NCBI GenBank assembly: GCA_017462505.1
Contig: JAFTQY010000001.1
Coordinates: 1-32,142 of the forward strand
Direction of reading: 5' to 3'
Source: Clostridia bacterium
GTDB lineage: Bacteria > Bacillota_A > Clostridia > Christensenellales > Borkfalkiaceae
Length of the DNA stretch: 32,142 bases
This document shows, piece after piece, positions 1 to 7,730 of this stretch. The notes beneath the pieces are model-generated. The model was not told where the DNA came from. It was given only the letters and a program-made list of their open reading frames with translations, and made no database searches. The stretch's first letter is position 1; each line of letters starts with the position of its first letter. Position numbers and translations under genes: made by a program.

Positions 1-106
1 ATCCGCGTGACCCGTTGACGGGTAGCAAGTAATACGTGCATGACTGGCAGGTCAACCAAAGAGTACATTTGTACTACGCCAGTGAACAAGGGCTATGCCC
101 GAAAAA
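1..106. other. Left-edge non-coding stretch with several small hairpins
   Basis: No plausible gene reads through this edge; all frames are interrupted or lack a start. Seen directly: ACCCG (10-14)/CGGGT (19-23), ACTGGC (43-48)/GCCAGT (78-83) enclosing AGTAC (62-66)/GTACT (71-75), and GGGC (90-93)/GCCC (97-100). Four stems in 100 bases is dense for plain intergenic DNA. It could be the end of a structured RNA or the end of a mobile element lying to the left, but I recognise no family. Confidence 0.3.
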
Positions 107-131
107 TAAAAACCACCCGATATTCGGGTGG
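107..131 (-). terminator. Intrinsic terminator of the AraC-type regulator
   Basis: CCACCCGA (113-120) and TCGGGTGG (124-131) form a perfect 8-bp stem with a 3-base loop. Read on the minus strand it is followed by a T-rich run (TTTTTATTTTTC). It begins about 15 bases after the stop codon at 146. Confidence 0.85.
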
Positions 132-145
132 ATGATTATTCTTTT

Positions 146-883
146 TTAGTCCTTGTTATAGATTTCATAGAAGAAAGACATATTGTTAAAGCCCACCAGA
201 TACGCCGCCTCGCTCACCGTCAGCTCGCCCGTTTTCAACAGGTTTTTGGCGGCGGCAATGCGTATCAAATTGCGGTATTCTATCGGGCTTTTCCCCGTGT
301 ATTCTTTGAATAATTTTCTAAAATTCGATTCGCTCATATTGCAAAGCGCAGCATAATAAGAGATCTTTTCGTTTTTAAAATATTGCTGTTTCAGCTCCTG
401 CAAGGCGGGGGAAAGCTTTTCGTATTTGTGCCGCAAACCAAGCTCTGCGTTTTCCAAAAAGTGCAACAGCTCGTAGATCTTCGAGGATAAAAACAGCGAG
501 CTGTACATGTTTTCCTGAGAAACGGACGTGAACGCAAACACCAGCTCGGGATTGCTAATTTTGATCGGCGCGGAGAAATTGCCCGACAACCCGTCCGCCT
601 TGATATCGAAGGTCAAAATTTTGATCTGCGTGCCGTCTTTTTGATAGGTTGCCGTATACGGCAAATTTTTCGGAATGAACAGCACGTCGTTTTTTTGTAA
701 GAGGATATCCTTTTTCAGCGTGTTAAAATGGTATAACAGCTCCCCGTGCTGCACGAAGATAAACGAATACCATTTTTTTCCGTTTTTATAGGTAAATTCG
801 TGGTTGGCTTTTCTCGCCACTTGTACAAAACCAGGCTCTGTGATGATTAAATTCAAATGCCCGTCAAACCGAATGTCCTGCAT
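146..883 (-). CDS. AraC-family transcriptional regulator, likely of the uronate operon
   Basis: A 245-residue protein with an N-terminal cupin-like sensing half and a C-terminal double helix-turn-helix of the AraC/XylS type (first HTH around ISYYAALCNMSESNFRKLF, then SPIEYR and SEAAYLVGFNNMSFFYEI). I chose the ATG at 881-883 (MQDIRF) because a GGGGG run sits just upstream; an in-frame ATG at 916 would add 11 residues and would run into the promoter region. It is transcribed away from the uxaC-like gene at 1014, the usual layout for a sugar-responsive regulator of the adjacent catabolic operon, so an inducer from uronate metabolism is likely (inference). The protein stops at FFYEIYNKD, about 12-15 residues before AraC proteins normally end; the family's usual TGxxPxxYR tail is missing. 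The recognition helices appear intact, so it may still bind DNA. Confidence 0.88.
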   Translation of the reverse strand: MQDIRFDGHLNLIITEPGFVQVARKANHEFTYKNGKKWYSFIFVQHGELLYHFNTLKKDILLQKNDVLFIPKNLPYTATYQKDGTQIKILTFDIKADGLSGNFSAPIKISNPELVFAFTSVSQENMYSSLFLSSKIYELLHFLENAELGLRHKYEKLSPALQELKQQYFKNEKISYYAALCNMSESNFRKLFKEYTGKSPIEYRNLIRIAAAKNLLKTGELTVSEAAYLVGFNNMSFFYEIYNKD

Positions 884-912
884 AAAACCCCCAAAAAATA
901 AGCGAATACCAT

Positions 913-962
913 ACAAATTTGTCGAATTCGATATTGATTTCCGTGTACGGGTATTATATAAT
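913..962 (+). promoter_or_regulatory. Promoter and candidate AraC operators in the divergent intergenic region
   Basis: TTGATT (934-939), a 17-bp spacer and TATAAT (957-962) form a strong promoter for the rightward operon. Immediately upstream are two small palindromes, ACAAATTTGT (913-922) and CGAATTCG (923-930), next to the -35 where an AraC activator would bind. That they are AraC sites is inferred from position. Confidence 0.65.
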
Positions 963-1013
963 AAAAAAAAGTACGTGTCAAGCGTTGCAGGAAAAAAACG
1001 GAGGGCAAAAGTG

Positions 1014-2366
1014 ATGTTACATTGCGATTTTTTATTGACGACGGATACCGCAAAGGGGTTGTATGCGGAAATAAAGGATCTGCCGATTATCGATTACCAC
1101 AACCACTTGTCCGCAAAGGATATTGCGGAAAACAAGCGTTTTTTGGACGTATACGAGCTGTGGATCGCGCCCGATCCTTATAAACACCGCGCGATGCGTA
1201 TGTGCGGCGTGCCCGAGGAATATATCACGGGCGGCGCGGCAAAGGAAGAAAAGTTTGCCGCTTGGTGTCAAACGCTACCCAAATTGCAGCTCAATCCGCT
1301 CTCGCACTGGTCGTATATGGAACTGGAAAAAATTTTCGGTTGGACGGCGAGGGTACACGCGGACAACGCCAAGGAGCTGTACGCGTATTGTAACGATTAT
1401 TTGCAGAAGAACGAGCTCACCGTTGCCAAAATGATGGATATTTTCGGCGTGGAATACGCCTGCCCCTGCGCGTCGCTTGCGGAAGATACGTCCGTGTTTG
1501 ACGGCGATAGGCGTTTTGCGCCCTCTCTGCGCGGCGACGATATCGTTGCGCCTACCAAGGCGTTTATCGAAAAGCTGGAAAGCGCGGCGGGCGTAAAGAT
1601 TGATACTTTGGACGGGTTTAAACGGGCGATTTGCCTGCGCTTGGACGTGTATGCGGCGTGCGGTTGCCGCTTTTCCGACCATGCGTTGGATAACGGTTTC
1701 GTCTTTTACAAAGACGACGGAAAAAACGCAGAGCGTTTCCATGCGGCTTTGGACGGCGAGCTGTCCTGCGAGGAAAAAGCAAAACTGACCTCTTATCTGC
1801 TCGTCTTTTTGGGCGAGGAATACGCCAAGAGAAATTTCGTAATGCAATTGCATATCGGCGCGGAAAGATACACCAGTTCGACCTTGCGGCAAAAGGTAGG
1901 TCCTGCGGGCGGTTTTGCAGGGATCGGCAACTGCGTGGACGTGCGCTCGCTGACGGAATTTTTGGACGCCGTAGACAAAACGGCGTGCGGCTTGCCCAAG
2001 ACGGTGCTTTTCACCCTTAATCCCGCCGATAACGCGGTGATGTCCGTGTTGTCGGGCTCGTATGCAAAAGACGGCGTAGCGGGCTTGATCACGCAAGGTC
2101 CTGCGTGGTGGTGGTGCGATCACAAGCAAGGCATCGTGGAAATGTTTGAAAACGCGGCGGTGTTCAGCGCGTTTTCCAACTTCGTCGGCATGACGACGGA
2201 CTCGCGTAGCTTTTTATCCTTTGTCCGTCACGAGTATTTCCGACGGGTACTCTGCGACTGGCTGGGCAAAAAATGGGAGCAAGGGGAACTGCTTTGCAGC
2301 AAAGAAGACTTGAAAACGCTATTGCAAAAACTTTGTTATCAAAATGCAAAAAATGCAGTGCAATGA
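1014..2366 (+). CDS. Uronate isomerase family protein (diverged UxaC paralogue)
   Basis: A 450-residue member of the UxaC branch of the amidohydrolase superfamily, which interconverts glucuronate/fructuronate or galacturonate/tagaturonate in the cytoplasm. Family marks: metal-binding DYHNHL near residue 26, EEYITGG, HIGAER and TDSRSFLSF followed by RHEYFRR near the end. The start is the ATG at 1014, preceded by GGAGGG (1000-1005); GTG at 1011 is an alternative, and the open frame further upstream runs through the promoter. Compared with the second copy at 14917 it differs at normally conserved spots: DYHNHLSAKD against DYHCHLPEKQ, APDPYKHR against AGDHYKWR, and GAERYTSST against GAMRNNNTQ. 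It is first in the AraC-linked operon with an SDR, UxuA and two carbohydrate genes, so a uronate or related acid is its likely substrate, but the changes leave room for a different one. Confidence 0.85.
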   Translation: MLHCDFLLTTDTAKGLYAEIKDLPIIDYHNHLSAKDIAENKRFLDVYELWIAPDPYKHRAMRMCGVPEEYITGGAAKEEKFAAWCQTLPKLQLNPLSHWSYMELEKIFGWTARVHADNAKELYAYCNDYLQKNELTVAKMMDIFGVEYACPCASLAEDTSVFDGDRRFAPSLRGDDIVAPTKAFIEKLESAAGVKIDTLDGFKRAICLRLDVYAACGCRFSDHALDNGFVFYKDDGKNAERFHAALDGELSCEEKAKLTSYLLVFLGEEYAKRNFVMQLHIGAERYTSSTLRQKVGPAGGFAGIGNCVDVRSLTEFLDAVDKTACGLPKTVLFTLNPADNAVMSVLSGSYAKDGVAGLITQGPAWWWCDHKQGIVEMFENAAVFSAFSNFVGMTTDSRSFLSFVRHEYFRRVLCDWLGKKWEQGELLCSKEDLKTLLQKLCYQNAKNAVQ

Positions 2367-2389
2367 TAAAAGTATAAGGAGTAAAAACT

Positions 2390-2803
2390 ATGTTTCAAAA
2401 CAAAACGGTGATAGTAACGGGTGCGGGAGATATGCCCTGCTCGGAAATCGCGGTCGAGCTGGCGAGGCAAGGGGCACAGGTGCTCTTGATCGATCGGGAA
2501 AGGGATAAACTTGCCGCCGTGCAAAAGCGGATACAAGAAATCGGCGGACGGGCGCAGATGTACGAATGCGACGTTAACAATGCGTCGGCGGTTGCGCAGT
2601 TGGCGCAGGAAATAAAAAATTTGTTCGGCTGGTGCGATTATTTGATCAACAGCAGCGGCGGGGAGCTTGTGAAATTATTCTCCGCAAACACGGATATAAA
2701 AATACACGCCGAGGGCTCGTACATAGCCAGCTGGGTAGAAAAGAGGGCGGAGATATCTCCACCGACAACGCCGCGCGCACCGCGATTTTATCATTGCATG
2801 TAA
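2390..2803 (+). pseudogene. Truncated SDR dehydrogenase fused to unrelated tail (chimeric relic)
   Basis: The first ~95 residues match the start of the intact SDR at 2862: Rossmann motif TGAGDM near residue 10, then CDYLINSSGG, the NxxGG turn after strand 4. The match then stops and ~40 unrelated residues follow; the catalytic Ser/Tyr/Lys half is absent. The ribosome site and first codons are duplicated almost exactly: 35 bases (2376-2410) are identical to 2848-2882, then one mismatch, then 13 more identical bases. This indicates a tandem duplication or recent gene conversion followed by deletion. Shifting frame once near 2743-2750 gives the tail GGDISTDNAARTAILSLHVR and a stop at 2805-2807; joined to SYIASWVEK this resembles the C-terminal end of a Gfo/Idh/MocA-type oxidoreductase, but that is weak inference. 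It is unlikely to be an active enzyme. Confidence 0.75.
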
Positions 2804-2861
2804 GATAAAAACGTATACAAAAACGAAAAAAATTCAGTAAAATCATAAAGGAGTAAAAACT

Positions 2862-3698
2862 ATGTTTCAAAACAAAACGGTGGTAGTAACGGGTGCAGGC
2901 GGAACGCTCTGCTCGGCGATCGCGATCGATCTTGCGGGAAAGGGCGCGAACGTGGTTCTGGTTGGCAGAACGAAAGAAAAATTAGACGTCGTATACGAAA
3001 AAATCACGGCAAACGGCGGTAAAGCGCTCGTTTGTGCGTGCGACGTAACGGACGGCGCGGCGGTGGCGGCGCTTGCCAAAACGGTAGAAGAAAAATTCGG
3101 CGGTTGCGATTATTTGGTTAACGGCGCGGGTGGCAACAATATCAAGGCAATGCCCACGATCACCAAATACGACGCGCGCGAGCTGACGGGGGAACTGCCC
3201 GAAGGTCAAAAGGGGTTGTACGATATCGATATGGACGCTTTTAGGAGCGTTTTGGATATCAATATCATGGGTACGGTATTGCCGACCATGGAATTTACAA
3301 AGCAGATGGTAAAAAAGGGGGGCGGCGCGGTTATCAATTTCGCCTCGATGAACAGCTATTGTCCGCTTACGCGTTGCTTTGCCTACGCCATGAGCAAGGC
3401 GGCGATCACCAACCTCACGCAATCGTTTGCCGCGTACTATGCGCCCGCAAATATCCGTATCAACGCGATCGCTCCCGGGTTCATGGTCAACGAACGCAGT
3501 AAAAATTATTTGGGAACGGTAGAGGACGGCTTGACGGCACGCGGACAGAGCGTTATCAATCATACGCCCATGGGGCGTTTCGGGCAGGCGGACGACCTGC
3601 TCGGCTGTGCAAGATGGTTGCTTAGCGAGGACGCGTCGTTCGTGACGGGTATTACCGTGCCTGTGGACGGCGGTTTCTTGACCCTTGGCGGGGTATAA
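2862..3698 (+). CDS. SDR-family oxidoreductase, probable fructuronate reductase / D-mannonate oxidoreductase
   Basis: A full-length 278-residue classical short-chain dehydrogenase. NAD(P)-binding TGAGG lies at residues 10-14, the NGAGG turn near 90, and the catalytic triad is readable as Ser162, Tyr175 and Lys179 (FAYAMSKAA). The C-terminal end VTGITVPVDGGF is the usual SDR finish. AAAGGAG lies upstream of the ATG and the gene ends 12 bases before uxuA. In Clostridia an SDR next to uxuA commonly does the fructuronate-to-mannonate step in place of the unrelated long-chain UxuB; that role is inferred from position, as SDR sequence alone does not fix substrate. Other sugar-acid or sugar dehydrogenase activities are possible. 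Confidence 0.82.
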   Translation: MFQNKTVVVTGAGGTLCSAIAIDLAGKGANVVLVGRTKEKLDVVYEKITANGGKALVCACDVTDGAAVAALAKTVEEKFGGCDYLVNGAGGNNIKAMPTITKYDARELTGELPEGQKGLYDIDMDAFRSVLDINIMGTVLPTMEFTKQMVKKGGGAVINFASMNSYCPLTRCFAYAMSKAAITNLTQSFAAYYAPANIRINAIAPGFMVNERSKNYLGTVEDGLTARGQSVINHTPMGRFGQADDLLGCARWLLSEDASFVTGITVPVDGGFLTLGGV

Positions 3699-3710
3699 AA
3701 GGAGTAAACT

Positions 3711-4664
3711 ATGTTATTGACCGATTATTTTAGGAGCGATCACGACGTCACTTGGGATTACGCCAAACAGAGCGGCGTAAACCACGGCGTTATCCGCTTG
3801 CCCGAAAACAAGGGCTTTGACCTGACGGACAAGAGCCATTGGGCGGCGGTGCATAAGCGTTTTACCGATTACGGCATTACGCCCGTGATTGTAGAGCCTA
3901 TGCCCAACGAGGTGCACGATCATATCAAGGCGGGGGACGAGCTCCGCGACGAAAGCATTGAAAAGGTGCTCAAAATGCTGCCGATCATGCGGGATTTTGG
4001 CATGGAAAGTATCTGCTTTAACTGGATGGCGCATATCGGTTGGCTGAGAACGAGAAGTGATATTTTAGAGCGCGGCGGCGCATTTGTAACGGAATACGAT
4101 CCCGCCGATTTTACCCCCAAAGCAGGGGCGCATATCACGGCTAAGCAGCTTTGGCAAAATTATGAATATTTCTTAAAAGCGGTGATACCGACGGCGGAAA
4201 AATGCGGGATAAAGCTTGCGTTGCACCCCGACGATCCCCCCGTGCCCAAGCTTGGCGACGTATCCCGTATCATGATTTCCGTGGAAAATATCAAAAAGGC
4301 GATCTACGATATCTATCCCAGCGAAAGGTTGGGGCTTACCATGTGTCAGGCGAATTTTTATATCATGGGCGCGGACGTGGAAAAGACGATCGAAGATTTT
4401 GCCGAAAAGATCTTCTTCGTGCATTTTAGAAATACGACGGGCACGCTGAAAAAATTCAGGGAAACCTTTCACGACAACGGAGATCTGGATATGGCGAAAT
4501 TACTTCGTTTGTATACAAAACTGGGTATCGACGTGCCCATTCGCGTAGACCACGTGCCGACCATGAAAGGGGAAAATACCGAGGTGGCAGGCTATGCTTC
4601 GATGGGCAGACTGTTCGCCATCGGGTATTTGAAAGGCTTGTTAGAGGCGATTCAAGGAAAATAA
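3711..4664 (+). CDS. uxuA: Mannonate dehydratase
   Basis: UxuA dehydrates D-mannonate to 2-keto-3-deoxygluconate (KDG) in the cytoplasm, using a divalent metal in a TIM-barrel. Recognisable family blocks are ICFNWM with IGWLRT, LHPDDPP, LGLTMCQANFY, FVHFRN, FHDNGDLDM and VDHVPTM; the His, Cys and Asp in these blocks are the usual metal and substrate residues. At 317 residues it is somewhat shorter than the ~350-390 typical of UxuA, and the N-terminus (MLLTDYFRSDHDVTWDYAKQ) starts directly in the barrel. The start is supported by AAAGGAG just upstream. It sits between the SDR and the GH39 gene in one tight operon and supplies KDG to the kinase at 23694. Confidence 0.93.
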   Translation: MLLTDYFRSDHDVTWDYAKQSGVNHGVIRLPENKGFDLTDKSHWAAVHKRFTDYGITPVIVEPMPNEVHDHIKAGDELRDESIEKVLKMLPIMRDFGMESICFNWMAHIGWLRTRSDILERGGAFVTEYDPADFTPKAGAHITAKQLWQNYEYFLKAVIPTAEKCGIKLALHPDDPPVPKLGDVSRIMISVENIKKAIYDIYPSERLGLTMCQANFYIMGADVEKTIEDFAEKIFFVHFRNTTGTLKKFRETFHDNGDLDMAKLLRLYTKLGIDVPIRVDHVPTMKGENTEVAGYASMGRLFAIGYLKGLLEAIQGK

Positions 4665-4674
4665 GGAGTGCATT

Positions 4675-6174
4675 ATGATTAAAATTTCTAACGAAGTTGT
4701 TAAACAGCAAAAAAATTTTTGGAACGGGTGTCTTTTCCATCCCACGGATGCGATAGAAGATCCTTGGGGAAAACGCATTTTGGATCAAATCGCCGAAGAT
4801 AAAGCATGCCATACCGTCCGTATCTATACCATGTTTGAAGATATCGTGTCGCTTGATAGCGACGGCAACTTGCGCTTTGATTTCACGCTCAGCGATTTGC
4901 GTATGGATTATCTGATTGAAAAGGGATACGATTTGTTGCTTGCCTACGGCGGTATGCCCGATTGCATTGCAAGAGAATCCTGCGGCAAATCCAGCGCCGC
5001 GAAAGGTAAGACGCGCTACAAGGGCAAAATGTGGAATACGTCCCCCCCGAAAACGCCCGAGGTTTGGGAAGAGGTTTGCTATCAGTACACCAAGCATATC
5101 GTTCAGCGTTACGGCGTGGAAAGGGTGAATCGTTGGTACTGTCAATGCTTTAACGAGCCGGATATGCCTATGTTCTTTATGGGTAACGAACCGCACGACA
5201 GTATTCGCCGCGTGGAAGAATACGTTTCTATGTACGAAAGTTTTGTCCGCGGCGTACGCCGCGCGGGGACGTCGATTTCCGTCGGCGGACCTACTCTTGC
5301 GGGCAGTACGTTCTTCTTGGAAGAGTTCTTGAAGATGGTCAAGGGAAAGAATTTGGAGCTTAATTATATCACGATGCATTTTTACGGCACGGACCCTGCG
5401 TATCTCAATACGGGCGACGGCGGGGTGTCCGCTTGGGGAAATCTCGATCGTCAGCGCCCGAAGATCGACATTATTAAAAAATGCGGTTTTGGCGATACGC
5501 CCATTGTTGCGGACGAGTGGGGCGCGTCGTCGATGGGTTTCTTCAATAAAGACGAGTGTAAGTTTTTGATGTTCCGCGAAACGGAGATCAACGCCGCGTA
5601 CTTCGTGCGTTTCGTTTACTTTTTGATCCGTTCGGGCTTAAATATTAAAAAGCTGCTGATCTGTCTTTCGGGTCAGCACGAAATGACGGAAGACTTTTCG
5701 GGTTTTAGAAATTTCTTTACTCTTAATTTCATCAAAAAGCCTATCTATAACGCCTACATTTTGGCATCGAAATTATACGAAAACCTGTTGCGCTGTTCGG
5801 CGGACGTCCTGACCCCGTACCCGATGCAGGGTGACGAGGTAACCGTAATCCCGACCAAAAACGACGACGGAAAATATGCGGTGCTCCTTTGCTACGGCGA
5901 GGGCAATTTCCTGTTGCAGGCGGAAGATCTGGAAGAAACGATTGAGTTTGAAGAGGATATTGTCGGCAAAACGGTGACGATTTGGTGTATTGATAAAGAG
6001 CACACCAACCCGTACCGCTTGGCGCAGAGAAAGGGCTGGAAAGACTTAACGCAAGAACAAATCGAAATCTTGCGCGAAGAGGGTAATTTGAAACCCGTAT
6101 ATACGGGCAAGGCAACGGGCGCGATCGGGCTGAAACTGACGGCGGGCGCGACGTTTTTAATCACGGTAGAATAA
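4675..6174 (+). CDS. Glycoside hydrolase family 39 (beta-xylosidase / iduronidase-like), cytoplasmic
   Basis: A 499-residue retaining glycosidase of the GH39 type. The acid/base Glu is Glu161 in CFNEPD and the nucleophile is Glu281 in VADEWGASS; these positions are very close to those of classical bacterial GH39 beta-xylosidases (about 160 and 277). A TIM-barrel (roughly 1-370) is followed by a C-terminal beta domain. No signal peptide or membrane segment is visible, so it should act on imported oligosaccharides or glycosides. GH39 includes beta-xylosidases, alpha-L-iduronidases and arabinogalactan-active enzymes. Position among glucuronate genes suggests a substrate that releases a uronic acid or its neighbour sugar (inference). 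The start follows AAGGAGTGC; the gap to uxuA is 10 bases. Confidence 0.85.
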   Translation: MIKISNEVVKQQKNFWNGCLFHPTDAIEDPWGKRILDQIAEDKACHTVRIYTMFEDIVSLDSDGNLRFDFTLSDLRMDYLIEKGYDLLLAYGGMPDCIARESCGKSSAAKGKTRYKGKMWNTSPPKTPEVWEEVCYQYTKHIVQRYGVERVNRWYCQCFNEPDMPMFFMGNEPHDSIRRVEEYVSMYESFVRGVRRAGTSISVGGPTLAGSTFFLEEFLKMVKGKNLELNYITMHFYGTDPAYLNTGDGGVSAWGNLDRQRPKIDIIKKCGFGDTPIVADEWGASSMGFFNKDECKFLMFRETEINAAYFVRFVYFLIRSGLNIKKLLICLSGQHEMTEDFSGFRNFFTLNFIKKPIYNAYILASKLYENLLRCSADVLTPYPMQGDEVTVIPTKNDDGKYAVLLCYGEGNFLLQAEDLEETIEFEEDIVGKTVTIWCIDKEHTNPYRLAQRKGWKDLTQEQIEILREEGNLKPVYTGKATGAIGLKLTAGATFLITVE

Positions 6175-6195
6175 TAAAAAAGGAAGAGATATAGT

Positions 6196-7101
6196 ATGAT
6201 TAAATTAAACAACAGAGAAAACATTATTGCTTTGACTCCCCTTTGGAAAGGCGAACGTTTTGAGGACGGCAGACCGAAAGTTCCGCAAAAATATCTGGAC
6301 GAAATGCGGAAGATGACCTTGGAAGAGCTGTGGAAACCCATCTTCTTGAAAGGGTACGAGTCGCAGTTTGAAGGGGATTTGAAAACCCTCCACGACGACG
6401 GCAGAAAGCTGATCGGGCGCGCGGTTACCTGTTCGTTCGTGCCCACCCGTCCCGACCTGCACGAGGTCATGTTCGGGGTCGGCGCGCGGGAAAACAGAAA
6501 GGGCAACTACAATCAATGGGTGATCGACAGCCTTGTCGAGGGCGACGTTGTCGTTGCGGATATGTACGACAAAATTTATAAGGGTACATTCCTTGGCGGT
6601 AACCTCACGACGGCGATCAAGACGAAAACCAAGACGGGCGGCGGCGTTATTTGGGGCGGTATCCGCGATACCGAACAGATGAAACAAGTGCCCGACGTGC
6701 AGGTATATTACCGCGGTATCGACCCTACGCCCATTCGCGAATTTGTCATGAAAGACTTTAACGGCATCACCCGTATCGGCAAAGCGACGGTATTGCCCGG
6801 CGATATCGTGTACGGCGCAGGCGGCGGCGTGTTGTTTATCCCTTCGCACCTCGTGCAAGAAGTGGTAGAGGGCGCGGCGAAAACGCACGTTAAGGACGAT
6901 TTCGGCTTTGAAATGATCGCGGCGAACAAGTTCACGACCGCGCAGATCGACAGAGCGACTTGGACGGAAGAAATGCTGGATATGCTGCTCGAATGGATTA
7001 AAACCGATCCCCGCGGTGAAAAATACCGCGAGCTGGACTGGTCGCACGAATACAAGCTGGCGCGCGAGGGCGACCCCGACGACACGCAAACGGCGTTGTG
7101 A
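6196..7101 (+). CDS. RraA / HMG-aldolase family protein
   Basis: A 301-residue protein of the RraA-like fold, which includes 4-hydroxy-4-methyl-2-oxoglutarate aldolases, oxaloacetate decarboxylases and the RNase E regulator RraA. The core is seen as IGRAVTCSF, GDVVVADM, the GGxxRD active-site turn in WGGIRDTEQ, and LPGDIVYGAGGGVLFIP. It is longer than the ~160-230 residues of the basic enzyme, with extra N-terminal helices (about 1-75) and a charged C-terminus. As last gene of the uronate operon (22 bases after GH39) it may cleave or decarboxylate a keto-acid from the pathway, or act on a side product. The exact reaction cannot be read from sequence, and KDPG aldolase elsewhere already completes the main route. 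Confidence 0.78.
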   Translation: MIKLNNRENIIALTPLWKGERFEDGRPKVPQKYLDEMRKMTLEELWKPIFLKGYESQFEGDLKTLHDDGRKLIGRAVTCSFVPTRPDLHEVMFGVGARENRKGNYNQWVIDSLVEGDVVVADMYDKIYKGTFLGGNLTTAIKTKTKTGGGVIWGGIRDTEQMKQVPDVQVYYRGIDPTPIREFVMKDFNGITRIGKATVLPGDIVYGAGGGVLFIPSHLVQEVVEGAAKTHVKDDFGFEMIAANKFTTAQIDRATWTEEMLDMLLEWIKTDPRGEKYRELDWSHEYKLAREGDPDDTQTAL

Positions 7102-7137
7102 TTTTTTTGTATCAGTAAGCATATTCACGTATGTTTT

Positions 7138-7317
7138 TGTCATACCGACCGAGCGAAGCGAGTGGAGTGTATCTGAAAAAGTAATAAGTAAGAGTGAAAA
7201 GTGAATACGTGCGGGGAAGATTTATAAAGAGATACGCTACTCGCCAAGGCTCGTAGCGTCGCAAGAAAAATCTTGCTCGCGCGACTACGCAACAAAGTTG
7301 CTACGCTCGGTATGACA
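7138..7317. repeat. MITE-like palindromic repeat element, about 180 bp
   Basis: The stretch is bounded by perfect 11-bp inverted ends, TGTCATACCGA (7138-7148) and TCGGTATGACA (7307-7317). Inside are nested inverted parts: GAGTGGAGTGTATCT near 7160-7174 against AGATACGCTACTC near 7229-7242, and a perfect hairpin GCAAGA (7261-7266)/TCTTGC (7271-7276). GAGCGAAGCGAG-like words at such ends are typical of small dispersed bacterial repeats. It carries no gene and fills most of the 315-base gap between two convergent genes. No second copy is visible in this window. Confidence 0.6.
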
Positions 7318-7337
7318 TAGATGTTTCCCCAAAACGT

Positions 7338-7366
7338 AAAAACCACTGGCAGTGCCAGTGGTTTTT
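7338..7366. terminator. Bidirectional intrinsic terminator
   Basis: A 13-bp perfect stem, AAAAACCACTGGC (7338-7350) and its complement (7354-7366), with a 3-base loop and T-rich tails on both strands. It separates the rightward uronate operon from the leftward XRE gene. Confidence 0.85.
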
Positions 7367-7416
7367 AAACTTCTCGTTTATAAAAAGTGCGAAAGTAGGG
7401 AGTCACGCACAAAAAT

Positions 7417-7617
7417 TCAATCGGAAAATCCTACCAAATAATCGATGCTGACGTTAAAAAAGCGAGCTAAAATTTTCAGTTGCTCAATGCAAGGCTCGCT
7501 GTTTCCCTTTTCCCAATGCGAAATTGCCATCTTGGACATGTTCAGCATTTTTGCAATATCCAGCTGGGAAAGATTATGTTCCGTCCGTAATTCTCTTAAC
7601 CGTTCTTTAAATTCCAT
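7417..7617 (-). CDS. Small XRE-family (Cro/CI-type) DNA-binding repressor
   Basis: A 66-residue protein that is essentially one HTH domain: LRTEHNLSQLDIAKMLNMSKMAISHWEKGNSEP is the Cro/CI helix-turn-helix, followed by LKILARFFNVSIDYLVG, the usual closing helix of small XRE regulators. There is no sensor domain. No Shine-Dalgarno sequence precedes the ATG at 7615-7617; instead a -10-like TACTAT (minus strand, 7624-7629) lies exactly 6 bases upstream, implying a leaderless mRNA. A 15-bp near-palindrome (7628-7642) overlaps this -10, so self-repression is likely. It faces the operon starting at 7731, whose promoter holds a second, perfect copy of the site. Confidence 0.88.
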   Translation of the reverse strand: MEFKERLRELRTEHNLSQLDIAKMLNMSKMAISHWEKGNSEPCIEQLKILARFFNVSIDYLVGFSD

Positions 7618-7623
7618 ATAAAA

Positions 7624-7679
7624 ATAGTATCAAAAATTGTTACAAAACACTTGACAATAACAAAAATTGTTACTATAAT
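7624..7679. promoter_or_regulatory. Divergent promoter with two XRE operators
   Basis: Rightward promoter: TTGACA (7651-7656), 17-bp spacer, TATAAT (7674-7679), a perfect consensus. Operator 2, the palindrome TAACAAAAATTGTTA (7658-7672), fills the spacer. Operator 1, TATCAAAAATTGTTA (7628-7642), lies 30 bp away (about three helical turns) and overlaps the leftward -10 (7624-7629). The 13-base direct repeat CAAAAATTGTTAC is shared by both. A bound repressor would block both directions. Confidence 0.85.
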
Positions 7680-7730
7680 ATTATTATGAATTAAAAATTT
7701 CATAAATTCACAAAACAAAGGAGAAAAATT

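Noticed and set aside
30..60. ZTP-riboswitch-like word GTGCATGACTGGC
   Set aside because: The second conserved half of that motif (CCGCC-type block) is absent and the gene to the right points the other way.
804..1013. N-terminal extension of the UxaC-like gene
   Set aside because: The open frame passes through the AraC gene start and the -35/-10 promoter; GGAGGG marks the start at 1014.
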